Origin: Adiantum capillus-veneris | Lineage: Eukaryota; Streptophyta; Polypodiopsida; Polypodiales; Pteridaceae | Length of the DNA: 64,000 nt | Assembly: GCA_014529385.2 (NCBI GenBank) | Contig: CM043945.1 | Span: 152,741,741-152,805,740 of the forward strand | Direction: 5' to 3' | In this document: positions 1 through 9,633 of the stretch, piece after piece | Position numbering within the stretch: the stretch's first letter is position 1 | Layout: each line of letters starts with the position of its first letter | Position numbers and translations under genes: made by a program | Notes under the pieces: model-generated | Told to the model about the DNA's origin: nothing | The model's database searches: none | Seen by the model: the letters and a program-made list of their open reading frames with translations, nothing else

Positions 1-702
1 ATAGGAGGGGTGGATGAGGTGATTGAAAATTGAGGTAGGTCTTTTGCACTTTTCCACCAAATGTAGACCCCATGTGCACATCATATGAGTAGCTCCATCC
101 TTATAGAGCTATTGCCTCCTCTAGGTGTGAAAGTAAGAGGGGTTGAATTAGTTCGAACATTTGAGAGCAAAGAGTCTAAGTGAGTTTCGGTGAAAGGGAA
201 GTCACTTTTCTGACTTTTACCCTTTCGCCTACTAAGCGACTCTTGGAGGATTGGCGACCACACTGACCTTTTCTAAGGTTTCCTATGTATCAAGCCCACA
301 ACTTCGGCTAACTAGTTCAAACGTTCTCAACTAAAGAGTGTTTGAGTGTGTTTCAACGAAAGGGAAGTCACTTTTGTGACGTTTAGAGCGCCTTTGCGTA
401 GGGTTGCCAAAAAGGCCTTCGAGCAGGCCTTTGCTGGGAACCACTATTCCCATAGTATGCTCACTTGCAAGCAACCATTGTTTTGTTGGGTGGTTGAACC
501 GTCGGGTTCCTCTTTTCATGGGCCTATGGGAAGGCGCTCTTATACATACTCAGCGACCCGTTCTGTGGTTTCCTAAATTCCTCATCAATAATTCCTCATA
601 CCTGGAGGCTGGCAGCTGTGTGTGGGTGTGGCGTGTGGAAGAGGTCAAAATGTACTAATACGAAATCAGTTGGCCGACCTTGACTTGACGTGCAGGCAGC
701 TC
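1..702. other. No supported gene; diverged direct repeat
   Basis: No convincing coding region is seen. Two stretches near 149-225 and 313-395 are diverged direct copies of each other; both contain the shared string GAAAGGGAAGTCACTTTT. They may be an old tandem duplication or remnants of a repeat family. No terminal structure marks them as a known transposon. Confidence 0.4.
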
Positions 703-1005
703 TCAATCACCTCCCACCTCTTCATCACCATTGTTTCTGCTTAGCACTTGGAAGCACCGATAATTAGGGATTCCGCACACAGGAAATCGCCGCCCTTGAG
801 CACGATCTGTGCGTTTCATGCAGCCGCCTATCTCCTTCAGTTGTGACAGCAGCTCCTCATGGATTTTCATTGGCGTGTTTAAGCCAAGACGATTCTCTGC
901 GCACGCCTGCTGCAGCAGCGAGGAGCTTGTGGACCGCATCACCTTGATCTCTCTTTCATTCAATCGCTTCGCCAAAACTGCAGTGTTGAAAAGCAGGACA
1001 TCCAA
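703..1005 (-). other. Possible coding exon, unrecognised
   Basis: An open frame of 100 codons on the minus strand has a mixed, helix-prone composition (runs such as AKRLNEREIKVM and KIHEELLSQLKEIGG) rather than the low-complexity pattern of chance frames nearby. I do not recognise a family, and no promoter or clear splice sites confirm it. The opposite strand is also open over part of the region, which weakens the case. It could be an exon of a larger gene, a pseudogene piece or chance. Confidence 0.2.
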
Positions 1006-1675
1006 TCATGTAAGCCACCCTGATGAATTTTCCCTTTGATGCTTCATGTGTGCAGCATGTAAGTTTGCGTCCGCGTTGCACATATGAGACATGGGTGGCT
1101 GCGTCTGATTCTGAGTATCTATTTCTTTCTCCCGAAAGGAGAAAAGGCCTATTTGGTAGATATAGACTCATTTGTATACCCTGTGTTGGATGCAATTAAT
1201 TGTGTTTTATGACCTTGAAAGCATGGGTATTGTGTATGTTATGTGTGCATTTCAACATATTTTGCACTCTTTTGTGGCATATGCATCTTCATTTTATATG
1301 TGCGTTGTTATTTGATCGCATATGTGCTAGTTATGTGTCTGTATGTACCGAAGATTTGCGCGTGTATGCATGTGATATGTATGCTTTACACCACACCTTC
1401 ACACGCTACGGATTGCTTTCAACACACATCAACACTAGAGAATGCCATTTTTGCTTTGGAATTACTAATCCTTTTCTCTTTGGTTGTCCATGTGGTCTTT
1501 TTCAGGTAGTTATCTTCTCAGTTTGGGACAGGAGCACCAAATTGGATTTGGGTGAGCCCTTCAAGCAAAAGATAAGGCCTTTGAAAAGGTTTTACAACAA
1601 CGTGCATGGTTCACTTTCGAGACATTCCAAAAAGGCTACATGTCCTGCCGCTCTTCCTCTTTTACTTGTGGATGA

Positions 1676-1685
1676 TTATAAAAGG
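1676..1685 (+). promoter_or_regulatory. TATA box of the 1755-2315 gene
   Basis: TTATAAAAGG lies 70 bp before the ATG at 1755. A transcription start about 30 bp downstream would leave a leader of roughly 45 nt. This placement supports the ATG at 1755 over in-frame methionines further upstream. Confidence 0.5.
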
Positions 1686-1754
1686 GCCTTGTCTGCCGTA
1701 TGTCATGTAGGACAAGTGTCTTGGTATGAGATTTCATGCTGTGATTGCAAAGAA

Positions 1755-2315
1755 ATGGCAACACCAGCACCGACGTCGTCGTTGTCGTCGTCGTGCATAT
1801 CAACAAGTTTGTTGGCACCTCCACTAGTACAGGAGGATGTGGAAAGATCGTCCCAACCATTACCAATTTCTGCATCTATGGAATCAGTACATGCGAATAC
1901 ATTCTATAATTGTAGGGAGGATATGTCATCATCACCGCCATCAATGGCCTCATCACCATCAAGCTCGCCATCCCATTCATTGGCAGCAGCAGTAATTGTT
2001 CATTTGTCGCGTGGTGACGTAGTGCATTTGAGGTGTATAACAAGTGGCCGCCACGCCCATCTTCAGGATGCGCTCCCATATTCTTGCTTGGCCATCCTCA
2101 AGGCTTACTTTCCACAGACAGAAGGGCTTCTTTCGTACACGTTCTTTAGGTCTCTAGATGGTTCAAGAATGGCAGGGCTAGGAGTCTGGCAAGGTATGGA
2201 TGCAGCATCGGCCTTCTTGGATGCACCAGGTGGTGCTTGTGAGGAGAGGTTTTGGAGGAGCATGGGGGCAAAAGCCAGGTATGAGATATGTGAAGTGGCA
2301 GCCTTGGTAGCCTAG
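1755..2315 (+). CDS. ABM-like (dimeric alpha/beta-barrel) protein, possibly plastid-targeted
   Basis: An intact 186-codon frame with no introns inside it. Residues 1-75 are rich in Ser, Pro and Ala with few acidic residues at the very start (MATPAPTSSLSSSC), like a plant organelle transit peptide. Residues 78-186 can be read as strand-helix-strand-strand-helix-strand: AAVIVHL, a helix around 103-118, SYTFFRSLDG, RMAGLGVW, a helix around 149-170, then YEICEVAALV. The SLDG...GLGVW...YEICEV pattern resembles antibiotic biosynthesis monooxygenase-type domains, small barrels that dimerise and include monooxygenases and stress proteins. No catalytic residue can be assigned, so the reaction is unknown. 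The frame is open upstream to 1200, but the TATA box at 1676 and the leader-like sequence favour the start at 1755. No transposon gene adjoins it, so it is probably a host gene. The family call is by pattern only. Confidence 0.55.
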   Translation: MATPAPTSSLSSSCISTSLLAPPLVQEDVERSSQPLPISASMESVHANTFYNCREDMSSSPPSMASSPSSSPSHSLAAAVIVHLSRGDVVHLRCITSGRHAHLQDALPYSCLAILKAYFPQTEGLLSYTFFRSLDGSRMAGLGVWQGMDAASAFLDAPGGACEERFWRSMGAKARYEICEVAALVA

Positions 2316-3155
2316 TTTGCAACTTTCCTGTATATAGGCCATGGAGATTTACATAGGCTAACATTAGTGGTTTATGGCTGTTGATAATGGTAATAGTGTT
2401 TTATGGTCGTGTATATGCGTCTCCCTTTTTGATTGAAGTCGACAAAATATTTGATCGAAGCTTACAATATTTGTGCTTGATATCAATCTTATGGAGTTTG
2501 AAAGTGTGGACTATGAAATTGCACCAAGTAGCGAAAAAAAAAAATCGTTGTTTGGCCAGTAATGTCCTTTTGTGGCAATTTGGTTGCTATCAGAGATCCT
2601 CTTCATTTGAGCAATTCTAGGAGGTCAAGTTGATCCTAGTAGATGGCATGAATCCCAGGATGGGTTGCAAAATAATTGGCCACGTGTCTGATTTGTGTTT
2701 GCTTCAATAACTGCAAGACATAGATGTTGCTACGATTAGTGCTTGTAGCTGAGACTCCAAAGAAAAATTCAACTTTGCACATGCTTCCATGCAGGCTTCA
2801 GAGGCTTCTACAGAATGTGGAGATTAAATCTTTGATTGAGATGGCAAACCTTACTCAATTTTCCAATGGTCTGATGCTTCACCAAGGATGGCAAGTGGCT
2901 CAATGGATCAATGAAAGAACATGCCTTCAATTCATTAATCACACATATGTTTCTTGATTAACCACACATATTGAAAAGGTCTATAATGCTAGTAATTAGA
3001 TGAACTAGAGGTCTAATTAAATAATCAAGGATTAGAGAGTGCTAACCCTTATGGATTTGATACCACTTGTAGGATTGGGATGGATAAGTGAGAGTAGCAC
3101 TCTTGGTTGTTACCACCTTGTCTATGGTAGTGATGTGTGAACATACTTAAAACTT
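2316..3155. other. Downstream of the host gene; no gene seen
   Basis: AT-rich sequence that includes the probable 3' untranslated region of the gene ending at 2315. Short open frames are present, but none has recognisable motifs. Confidence 0.4.
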
Positions 3156-3350
3156 GCTCTAATACCAATTGTTGGAGTTATGATTGCAAAAATGCACACA
3201 CAACTTTGAGATGGAGGAGGTAAAGATTCATAATAAAGAATGTATGACTAAGTGTGCGAATACAAGATAAGATAACCATATAGTGATGGACTCACATGCA
3301 AAGCATGGAAAAAAACCTTCTAATGAGAAAAAAAGCATATCAACATTTAG
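3156..3350 (-). repeat. Primer-site motif and LTR remnant of a Copia-like element
   Basis: GCTCTAATACCA at 3156-3167 is the reverse complement of an initiator-Met-tRNA primer-binding site (TGGTATTAGAGC). It is followed after two bases by TGTTGGAG, an LTR-like terminus. The next 180 bp resemble the Cop1 LTR in layout (GTTGGA start, TAAGTGTGCGAATA, GTGATGGACTCAC, AAAACCTTCTAATGAG) but are strongly diverged. Orientation is minus, as in Cop1. The far end near 3342-3350 is a guess. No protein-coding part is left beside it. Confidence 0.4.
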
Positions 3351-4443
3351 CAGTTATCTCGTTGATGTCGTAGGCACCTTCTCTCACTTGTTTTTATTTT
3401 GGTGACCTTTGGCGAGCGTCATGAGATTGATATGTACTTAGGATAGCTCATTGAGCTTGTTGTGCTTAAGATTTGATTCGGGTTTGTTTTGGTCTCCATT
3501 TCCACTATTATAGGGATGGCACAAGCAATTTCACCCTTGTGTAGAATTTTTTCCACTATAGATTTTTGCATAAGAAGTCTTCAATAGTATAGTGTGGTTT
3601 GTGCCATTAAACCTTAAGCTGCTTCTTAAGACCATTTTCCTTTTCATGACTTCCCAAAGTCATTCTTTCCGGTAGAGATGGGCGTTTTTGTATTCAATTG
3701 TGGGTTGCACTTCCCAAGAACGTAGGCTGTAAGATGGACTGAGAGTAATGGTCATACCAAAGCAACCAATAGGACCAAGATTAGAGAAGGCCTAGAATTG
3801 ATTTCCAAGTGACTCCAACTTGGCAATCAAAGGAGCAAAACACTACTCTCCCCTCGTTAGTAGGGACACTAATTTATGTAAAGGACTGGAGGGATGGCCT
3901 CATCAAACCACCACAAAGGAAAGAGGATAAAGAGAATACTTCTCTCAAGATAGTATGGACTGACACTCGCTCAGATAATTTTGTCAAACCTCATGCACAC
4001 TCAACTTCGACTAGCTTCCCTCTTCACCGCTACAACTTCCGCTATACTTGGATGTATTAAAGGAAGCAAAGGGATCAATAAAATCAAAGAAAAAAGGCGA
4101 GAAAAATCAATGAAAATCTCGAGAGTTTTGGTAATAAAACGAAGGGCTAGCTTCACTTCTTTTCAAACACCCTTCCATATGATGGTAGAGACTCCATAGG
4201 CGCTCCCATATATACACACAGCTTGATCAAAACCCATTAAGTCAAGCCCGATTTACAAACCTAGAAAGTTCAAAAAAATATATAAAAATTAATGGAAAAC
4301 TTGGAGGAAAGCTTGCCCTTTTGCATAGGTATAAACAAGATATTGCAGCGCATAGTCTACCCTCGACTAGCTACACCACAAGGAGTTGCACACAACAAAG
4401 CTACCATATCTCAAACCAAGATGAAGATGAGTCAAAAATGTAA
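3351..4443. other. No gene recognised
   Basis: AT-rich sequence with short chance frames only. The frame at 3809-4060 has no recognisable domain. The segment ends at the first LG-family LTR. Confidence 0.35.
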
Positions 4444-4923
4444 TGTACTCAACAATTTTCAATAAAAACTATTTCATTTACTCTGCAAAAGTGTTGAAGA
4501 TTCACATTTTGTTAAGTCATAAAGCGTTCCAATGGAATGATCGAATTGAAAATCGGACTGTGGAACTATTAATTATGGCTCTTATTCACTTGAAAACTAT
4601 ATGTTGATATGAAAAAGTTAAGCCTCAAGATTATATCTAAAGATAAGAGTTAGTAATTTTATGAAAGAGAGAAATTTTAGTAAAGGAATAGTATTTTTTT
4701 AAAAGAAGAAGTAGAATGAGTATTTTTAGAGAAGAAAGAGAAGTAAGTCAAATTTAGAGCTTCTTTTCTTGAAAGTCAAAATTCTCCTAAAATTAAAGAC
4801 TCAAAATCACACATTAGAATTCGTATCCACATTATTAAAAAAGAAAATACAGCTTCAAACGCGCGCGAACTTACTTCTCTGCTTTTTGTTATTCTTAGCT
4901 TGTGATTTTGACTCTTGAGAACA

Positions 4924-4933
4924 TATATAAAGG
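4924..4933 (+). promoter_or_regulatory. LTR promoter TATA box, LG copy A
   Basis: TATATAAAGG is conserved at the same LTR position in the copies at 17163 (plus), 21375 (plus), 21095-21103 (minus) and 36432-36441 (minus). In each case it lies about 250-280 bp before the in-LTR ATG. This marks the U3/R border of the LTR. Confidence 0.6.
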
Positions 4934-5198
4934 CCCCTCTTCTCTCACTTTGAAGACATACACAGAAACTCTCAGAAACGGAAGCGCTCTTGCCATAACG
5001 TCGGAGTTACTTTGTCTCCCGCAACCTCTCGCCATCAAGCTCTCATCCTCAATCCATCTCCATCTCTATCACCATCGTGTTGTCCCTCAGATTATTAAGT
5101 TCCCTTTCTCTCTCTCTTTTGTTATCTTCTCAGCAACCAAGGAAGGCATAACTCTACTTTTCATGACAAAGTTTTTTCCTCTTCTCTTTCGTGATACG

Positions 5199-5366
5199 AT
5201 GGTCCCAAAGCGAGTGACTAGAAGCTCCAAGGATTCTCATGTCGTTCTATTTCCAAGGAAGGTATCATCTACTCCAATCCTAACTCAAACGGAGGTATCG
5301 ACTCCGGAAGAAGTTAAAGCTGTCGAACCGAAAACACGGGAGGTAATCGAACATGTCAATAATCTG
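5199..5366 (+). pseudogene. In-LTR first exon of LG gag, copy A
   Basis: An open frame of 56 codons starts MVPKRVTRSSKD and ends ...REVIEHVNNL just before a splice-donor-like site. The same basic N-terminus (MAPKRVTRSSKDAP) followed by an acidic stretch is found in copies at 20612-20791 and 35956-36138 (minus) and, with a stop, at 17445-17624. Copies C (35956) and 17445 keep CCG|GTAAGA at the exon end; here the donor reads CTG|ATAAGA, so GT is mutated. I infer that this exon is spliced to the internal gag exon at 7081. In-frame upstream codons also exist, but the conserved part begins at this ATG. Confidence 0.45.
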
Positions 5367-5639
5367 ATAAGACAAATTTATAATTTTACATCGTTATGTA
5401 TGCCGACCTAGTAAGTTAAGTTTAGAAATTCTCTTAAACCGTCTAAGGGAACGTGATTGTATCACAAGAAACAAACATTTGTTTCTTGTGAGTAGTGAAA
5501 GATTTGTTTGATAAATTGTCCTTGTTCGATAGATTGTATTGTTTGTTGTTACCGTTTGATATAAAGAGTTGTTTGATCATGTTTGAAGAATCATTTAAGG
5601 GGAAGAATTGTTGAATGAACATCTTTTGTTCCTTGTGGA

Positions 5640-5835
5640 TAGCAAAATGCCTTGGGGGTAGCAAGATGCCTCGCAGTTAGCAAGATGCCTTGCAGTTAGC
5701 GAGATGATCTCGCGGTTAGCGAAGATTATTTGACGTTAATGGCTCGTTTTTTATCCATCGCGATTAGCGAGATGTCTCGAGGTTAGCGAGTGTCTCAGGG
5801 TTAGCAAGATGAGAAGGGTTCGCAATTTAAAGTTA
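5640..5835 (+). repeat. Degenerate GTTAGCGAGATG tandem array inside the LTR
   Basis: About eight to ten imperfect units of roughly 20 bp around GGTTAGCGAGATGCCTCG. The same array is present in the other LG LTRs, for example near 16610-16760, 20150-20320, 21850-21930 and 35460-35690. It lies in the stretch I infer to be an intron of the LG transcript. Confidence 0.55.
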
Positions 5836-6514
5836 CCAAATAAATAAATCCTTTGTAAAGACTCTGTTGATTAGACAAAGAAAGTCCGCGGATAGCGGCA
5901 ACTCATAAAAAATTGAAAAAATCTTTTTTGAAATATAGGATTGTCTTCATTAAGCATTGCTTAAATTGTTTTGGTGACATTTGAAGGGCTGTATGAACGA
6001 ACCTGTGTCCTGAACTAATAAAGGAACCATGTTTGTATATGAAACAGTGTGGTCGTAATTTAAAAACAAGAAGAACGGGTGAGTATCGTGTGGAAAGTGA
6101 GAGACTAGTATCCTAACGGATCTATATCTACGAACAAATGGAATCGATTAGTCAATTACTTTTCACAAAATTATTAGTTAATTTAAACTATGTCTCATAT
6201 CATATTCAGAGTTTATAAATGGCGACCGTGCCTCTTAAACATGGAAAAAAAGCGTTGTTTATGGATAATATGTCAATAAGATTTCATCTTTATATTATAG
6301 GAAGTAGCTTCCATTAGAATCTTTGATTTATCGACCTGGCCTACGGCATATGACCCTTACAACCACAATCACGATGGATAGAGGACTTCCCCTCTTCTGT
6401 TGCTCGTATCTTTGCTTCGTGGAAACAAAATAGGGTGTCGTCAACAAAACTTGAGAATGAAGTAAGGCCATCTATCAAGTTGTTGCAATCTTCCAAAGTT
6501 GGAGGTCTCACAAT

Positions 6515-6526
6515 TGGTATCAAATC
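6515..6526 (+). other. Primer-binding site, LG copy A
   Basis: TGGTATCAAATC two bases after the LTR end is a mutated form of TGGTATCAGAGC, the plant initiator-Met-tRNA primer site. The related copies have GCTATGATACCA (19434-19445) and GCTCTGATACAA (34762-34773) on the opposite strand. Confidence 0.6.
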
Positions 6527-6769
6527 TTTAGGTTAAAAGTTTTCATTGGTTACCAGAAGATTCCTCATACGTATTGTTTTCTAAACCCATGGCGTAAACC
6601 ACCAAAATATTACGACATGTCAGCTGATGTGTACCAATTATGGTTCAAACCTCTATTATGCTTTCTCACAAAGAGATATTTTGTAGATCCCTATATGATA
6701 TTTTGATGACTTTATGAATAGGAGATTGAGTTATTTTTCTTCAAAAAAACAGAGTGGTTAAGTCATGTA

Positions 6770-7000
6770 AGTAATTTGATTGGATAAGCCATTACGGGTT
6801 AAGTCATGTGATTGAGATAAGTCGTGACTGGTGAAGTCATGTGATTAAGTTTTGATGGACTAGATAAGTCATGACTATTTAAGTCATGTGATTGAGTCTT
6901 GATGGACTGAATAAGTCATGATTGGTTAAGCCATGTGATTGAGTTTTAATGGATTGCATAAGTAATGATTGGTTAAGTCATACGATTGAGCTTTTAATGA
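6770..7000 (+). repeat. Leader tandem repeat of the LG element
   Basis: Four to five imperfect units of about 55-60 bp around AAGTCATGTGATTGAG lie between the primer site and gag. Equivalent arrays, reversed, occur at about 18980-19200 and 34320-34530 in copies B and C. The array is therefore part of the element and not a local accident. Confidence 0.6.
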
Positions 7001-7080
7001 AATAGAAAAGTATAAGTTTGAAAATTATCTTAGTGTTTTGAGTTATTAAACATTGATATTGATTTTTGCGTATACTCAAG

Positions 7081-7302
7081 GGAACCCTAAAAAACACTCA
7101 TATATTGGAGAACCCTCAAAGCGATGCTATTTACACAAAAAATTAAGAGAAGAAATTGTTGCTCAAACAAATGCAACCACCTTCTTTTAAAGGAGAGGGT
7201 GTTGATATTGAAAAACATACAAAAATATAGATGAAGCTATGGATGATTACTTCTCTACTGCAAGGATCACACCTGCAAATCAAGCGATGCTAGGAATGCT
7301 TC
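7081..7302 (+). pseudogene. LG gag, 5' part of the internal exon, split by CACTA
   Basis: The frame begins right after an acceptor-like ACTCAAG and reads GTLKNTHILEN..., matching copy C (GTLKNTPVLEK). It then carries the gag segment around QMQPPSFKGEG, and in related copies DAEVWIEAMDDYF, a Retrotrans_gag-type start. A TAA stop occurs early (near 7140), where copy C has CAA. The coding region is cut at 7302 by the CACTA element and resumes at 14902 in the same frame. Confidence 0.65.
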
Positions 7303-7480
7303 CACTACAAGAGGCTCTTCATATTAGCGACGCTCACACAGCGACGCTTATAGCGACGCTCATAGCGACGCCGGCTGGGGTAAAAAAATAACCGAGGGCG
7401 CCGAAAAACTCAGATCTGAGCGCGCCCAAAAACTCAGATCTCAGATCTGAGTTTTTCGGCGCCCTCAAGCAAGGAGCAGG
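7303..7480 (+). repeat. CACTA left end: TIR and subterminal repeats
   Basis: The 12-bp inverted repeat is followed by at least four copies of AGCGACGC in 60 bp, then a local palindrome built from CTCAGATCTGAG and GGCGCC units (about 7396-7465). In CACTA elements such subterminal repeats bind the TNPA protein. Confidence 0.75.
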
Positions 7481-7492
7481 TAACGCTCTCCC

Positions 7493-7495
<3 letters not shown>

Positions 7496-7530
<35 letters not shown>
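7496..7530 (+). repeat. (CT)n microsatellite
   Basis: About 17 CT units, followed at 7543-7562 by a short (CA)n run. It lies inside the CACTA element. Further (TC)n/(CA)n tracts follow at about 7628-7673. Confidence 0.9.
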
Positions 7531-7533
<3 letters not shown>

Positions 7534-7682
7534 CTTCTCCACACACATACACACACACACACGAGGAGAGGAAGGAGAGCCAGGTATGCTCCTTCCCTCT
7601 CCTCATTCTCATGTTCCCTTCCCCTCTTTCTCTCTCCCTCTCTCTCTCTCTCTCACACACACATACACACACACATAGTGTT

Positions 7683-7685
<3 letters not shown>

Positions 7686-7728
<43 letters not shown>

Positions 7729-7940
7729 AACAAAAACAAAAACGCACACACACATACATAAACAAAGAATGCACACACACATTGAGAGAGAAAAAGAGAG
7801 AGAGAGCATGCATAAACAAAAACGCACGCATTGAGAGAGGAAAAGAGAGAGAGAACATGCATAAACAAAAAACGCACACATTGAGAGAGGAAAAGAGAGA
7901 GAAAACGTGCATACGATCCAAAAAAACGCACACACATTGA
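7686..7940 (+). repeat. (GA)n tract and GAGAGA/CACACA-rich higher-order repeat
   Basis: About 19 GA units (7686-7724) are followed by four imperfect repeats of about 55-60 bp, each combining ACGCACACATTGAGAGAG with GCATAAACAAAAA. The open frames across it are low-complexity artefacts. Confidence 0.8.
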
Positions 7941-8216
7941 GAGAGAAAGAGAGAGAAACTAATTTAACGTCGTAGGAAACTAATTAAAATTAAAAGACCT
8001 AAAGATCTAGCCGACGAGGAGTTGAACTCAAGACCTATTATTCAAGAGGGAAATGGCATAATCAATCTATCATACTTGGCATGGGTGATAGAAAGGTTAT
8101 ACCATTTATCTCTTTTTATTGGCACACACATCCACACACGCGCACACACACAAGAAGAAGAGAGTTATAACGTCGTAGGAAACTATCTTAAAAGACGTTA
8201 AAGATTAGGTTATATG

Positions 8217-8272
8217 TAGACTTACATTAAATTAGATTTAGGTTTATTTTTAACTAGATTTACGTTTATTTA
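8217..8272 (+). repeat. Direct repeat flanking the captured HMA fragment, left copy
   Basis: A 56-bp AT-rich sequence (starts TAGACTTACATTAAATTAG) with a second copy at 8520-8575 differing at about five positions. The two copies bracket the HMA-derived segment. Confidence 0.7.
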
Positions 8273-8311
8273 AGCTAGATTTAGATTTACGTTATATTAG
8301 ATTAGATTTAG

Positions 8312-8504
8312 GTCTCCATAGACTGCGATGCCTGCATGAAGCGGGTGAAGAAAGCCCTCAATGGAATATAGGGTATTGCTGCCTTCACTCATGGTGGGCT
8401 CCGTCGATCCAAAAGTACTGGTGAAATGTCTTCAGAAGATAGGGAAGAAGGTGGATCTTCAGGGCGGCAAGAGTCACTACATCCCCGACACAATGACCAT
8501 CTAG
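8312..8504 (+). pseudogene. Captured fragment of a heavy-metal-associated (HMA/HIPP-like) gene
   Basis: One frame from 8312 reads VSIDCDACMKRVKKALNGI, which holds the MxCxxC-type metal-binding core (IDCDAC) and first helix of a plant HMA domain, then meets TAG at 8369. A second frame from 8397 reads GSVDPKVLVKCLQKIGKK, which matches the VDP...VLK.lQK.GKKa end of the same domain. The middle strand of the domain is missing or scrambled and the two parts are in different frames. Such domains bind Cu/Zn/Cd in plant metallochaperone-like proteins. Nothing else in CACTA elements encodes this, so I infer capture of a host gene piece. It is not functional as it stands. Confidence 0.6.
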
Positions 8505-8519
8505 ACAACCTCTAGTCAT

Positions 8520-8575
8520 TAGACTTACGTTAAATTAGATTTAGCTTTATTTTTAGTTAGATTTACGTTTATTTA
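8520..8575 (+). repeat. Direct repeat flanking the captured HMA fragment, right copy
   Basis: Second copy of the 56-bp repeat seen at 8217-8272. The pair could mark duplication that accompanied the uptake of foreign sequence into the transposon. Confidence 0.7.
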
Positions 8576-8892
8576 GATTTACGCTTATTTACGTTAGATC
8601 GAGCTAGTCCACGCAAGAATTACTTACGGTTTAGGGTTTAGAGTTAGACGAACAGTGAAAAGATCTACTGTGAAAAGATGTTAAGATGAAGTGAAGTGCT
8701 ACAGCTAGAGAAGAGGCAAAGGGGTTTTGTCCACTACATGCAGTATCATGTAGACGTGGGTGTGTAGATTTCTTGTACCCACAAATATAGGTATTGACCA
8801 ATAAAGACGAGATTATAACCCGGTGTTTCTGATCTCCGTGCACCTCTAGACCAAGGTGTGCGGGGATTGGACATGACTAGAGAATGTGAGGT

Positions 8893-8893
<1 letters not shown>

Positions 8894-8939
<46 letters not shown>
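8894..8939 (+). repeat. (GA)n microsatellite
   Basis: About 23 GA units, directly upstream of the transposase first exon inside the CACTA element. Confidence 0.9.
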
Positions 8940-8942
<3 letters not shown>

Positions 8943-9004
8943 GACGAAGAATGCCAATAGAATATTAGATTTGTTGTCCAGGTTATAAGTTTTTTATCCT
9001 CATT

Positions 9005-9537
9005 ATGAGTAGCGACGAGGATGTGGGACCGTCCAACCGAAACACCTATCTCTCAACGAGGGTCTTATGTCCTTGTAATCAATGCAAGCATGCTGTGCGA
9101 CGGACAAGACGTGTTTCTTTGCAGCACGTTCGTGAATTTGGCGAGTTCGATCCATCTATTATAGATCGAGTTGTTGCCAATTATAACTCGTCGGACTCTG
9201 ACGCTGGCCAACAAGCAGCAATCTTGCAACCCAATAGACGTGTTCGCAGGCGCTTTGGTCAAACAGCATATGTGAGGCCACAAGATGTAGCCTCTGACAG
9301 CTCGGGGGATGATCATGCAGAGCACATTCCCAACGAGGCAATGTTTGAGTCCGAGATTGATGAAATGATCGAGACGATCATGGATTCAGAAAGGCTTATC
9401 TATGATGATATGAAAAGTGAAGCCGATACGCCATTGTATAATGGAGCACGTATGTCTAGATTGAAAGCACTCCTGGTTCTTCTCAACATGCAGGCAAAGT
9501 TTGGATGGAGTGACACTAGCGTCACAGCGCTTTTCAG
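9005..9537 (+). CDS. Transposase exon 1: transposase-associated segment
   Basis: Begins MSSDEDVGPSNRN. It has the Cys-rich motif CPCNQCKH with RRTRRVSLQHVREFGE, typical of the N-terminal transposase-associated domain, then an acidic linker, then PLYNGARMSRLKALLVLLNMQ, which leads into the tnp2 core. The exon ends TTTTCAG|GTGATC, splitting an Arg codon that is completed at 9634. The start is the first ATG of the frame, so a short upstream exon cannot be excluded. Confidence 0.75.
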
Positions 9538-9633
9538 GTGATCTATTACAATTAGTTTACTTTAATAGAACTCTACATGTATAATGATCTGATAGATTTT
9601 TACACGACTGTATCATATTTTTATGTTGTGTAG

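Larger units (their letters stand above)
4444..6512 (+). repeat. LG family, copy A: 5' LTR
   Basis: A 2069-bp LTR beginning TGTACTCAAC and ending GGTCTCACA, followed after two bases by a primer-binding site. Boundaries are supported by the other copies: the same start follows gag remains at 15560 and (reversed) at 18050 and 23277, and the same end precedes primer sites at 19448 and 34776 (reversed). It holds a TATA box, a short coding exon, a GTTAGC-rich degenerate tandem array and a long non-coding segment. LTRs of this length around an internal region of about 1.4 kb are typical of non-autonomous plant elements. Confidence 0.75.

Noticed and set aside
1200-1754. In-frame upstream extension of the ABM-like protein from 1200
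   Set aside because: The extension is Cys/Leu-rich with no domain, contains the TATA box of the gene and a probable splice-acceptor-like CAG, and looks like non-coding sequence that happens to be open.
7493-7940. Long overlapping open frames on both strands, rich in Ser-Leu or Arg-Glu repeats
   Set aside because: They are translations of (CT)n/(GA)n and (CA)n microsatellites inside the CACTA element, not genes.
8015-8095. tRNA-like segment on the minus strand (a GAGTTCAACTC T-arm-like string with a GCC/GGC closing pair)
   Set aside because: The acceptor stem pairs in only about three positions, the T-stem has mismatches and no clear anticodon arm forms. At best it is an old tRNA-derived fragment.
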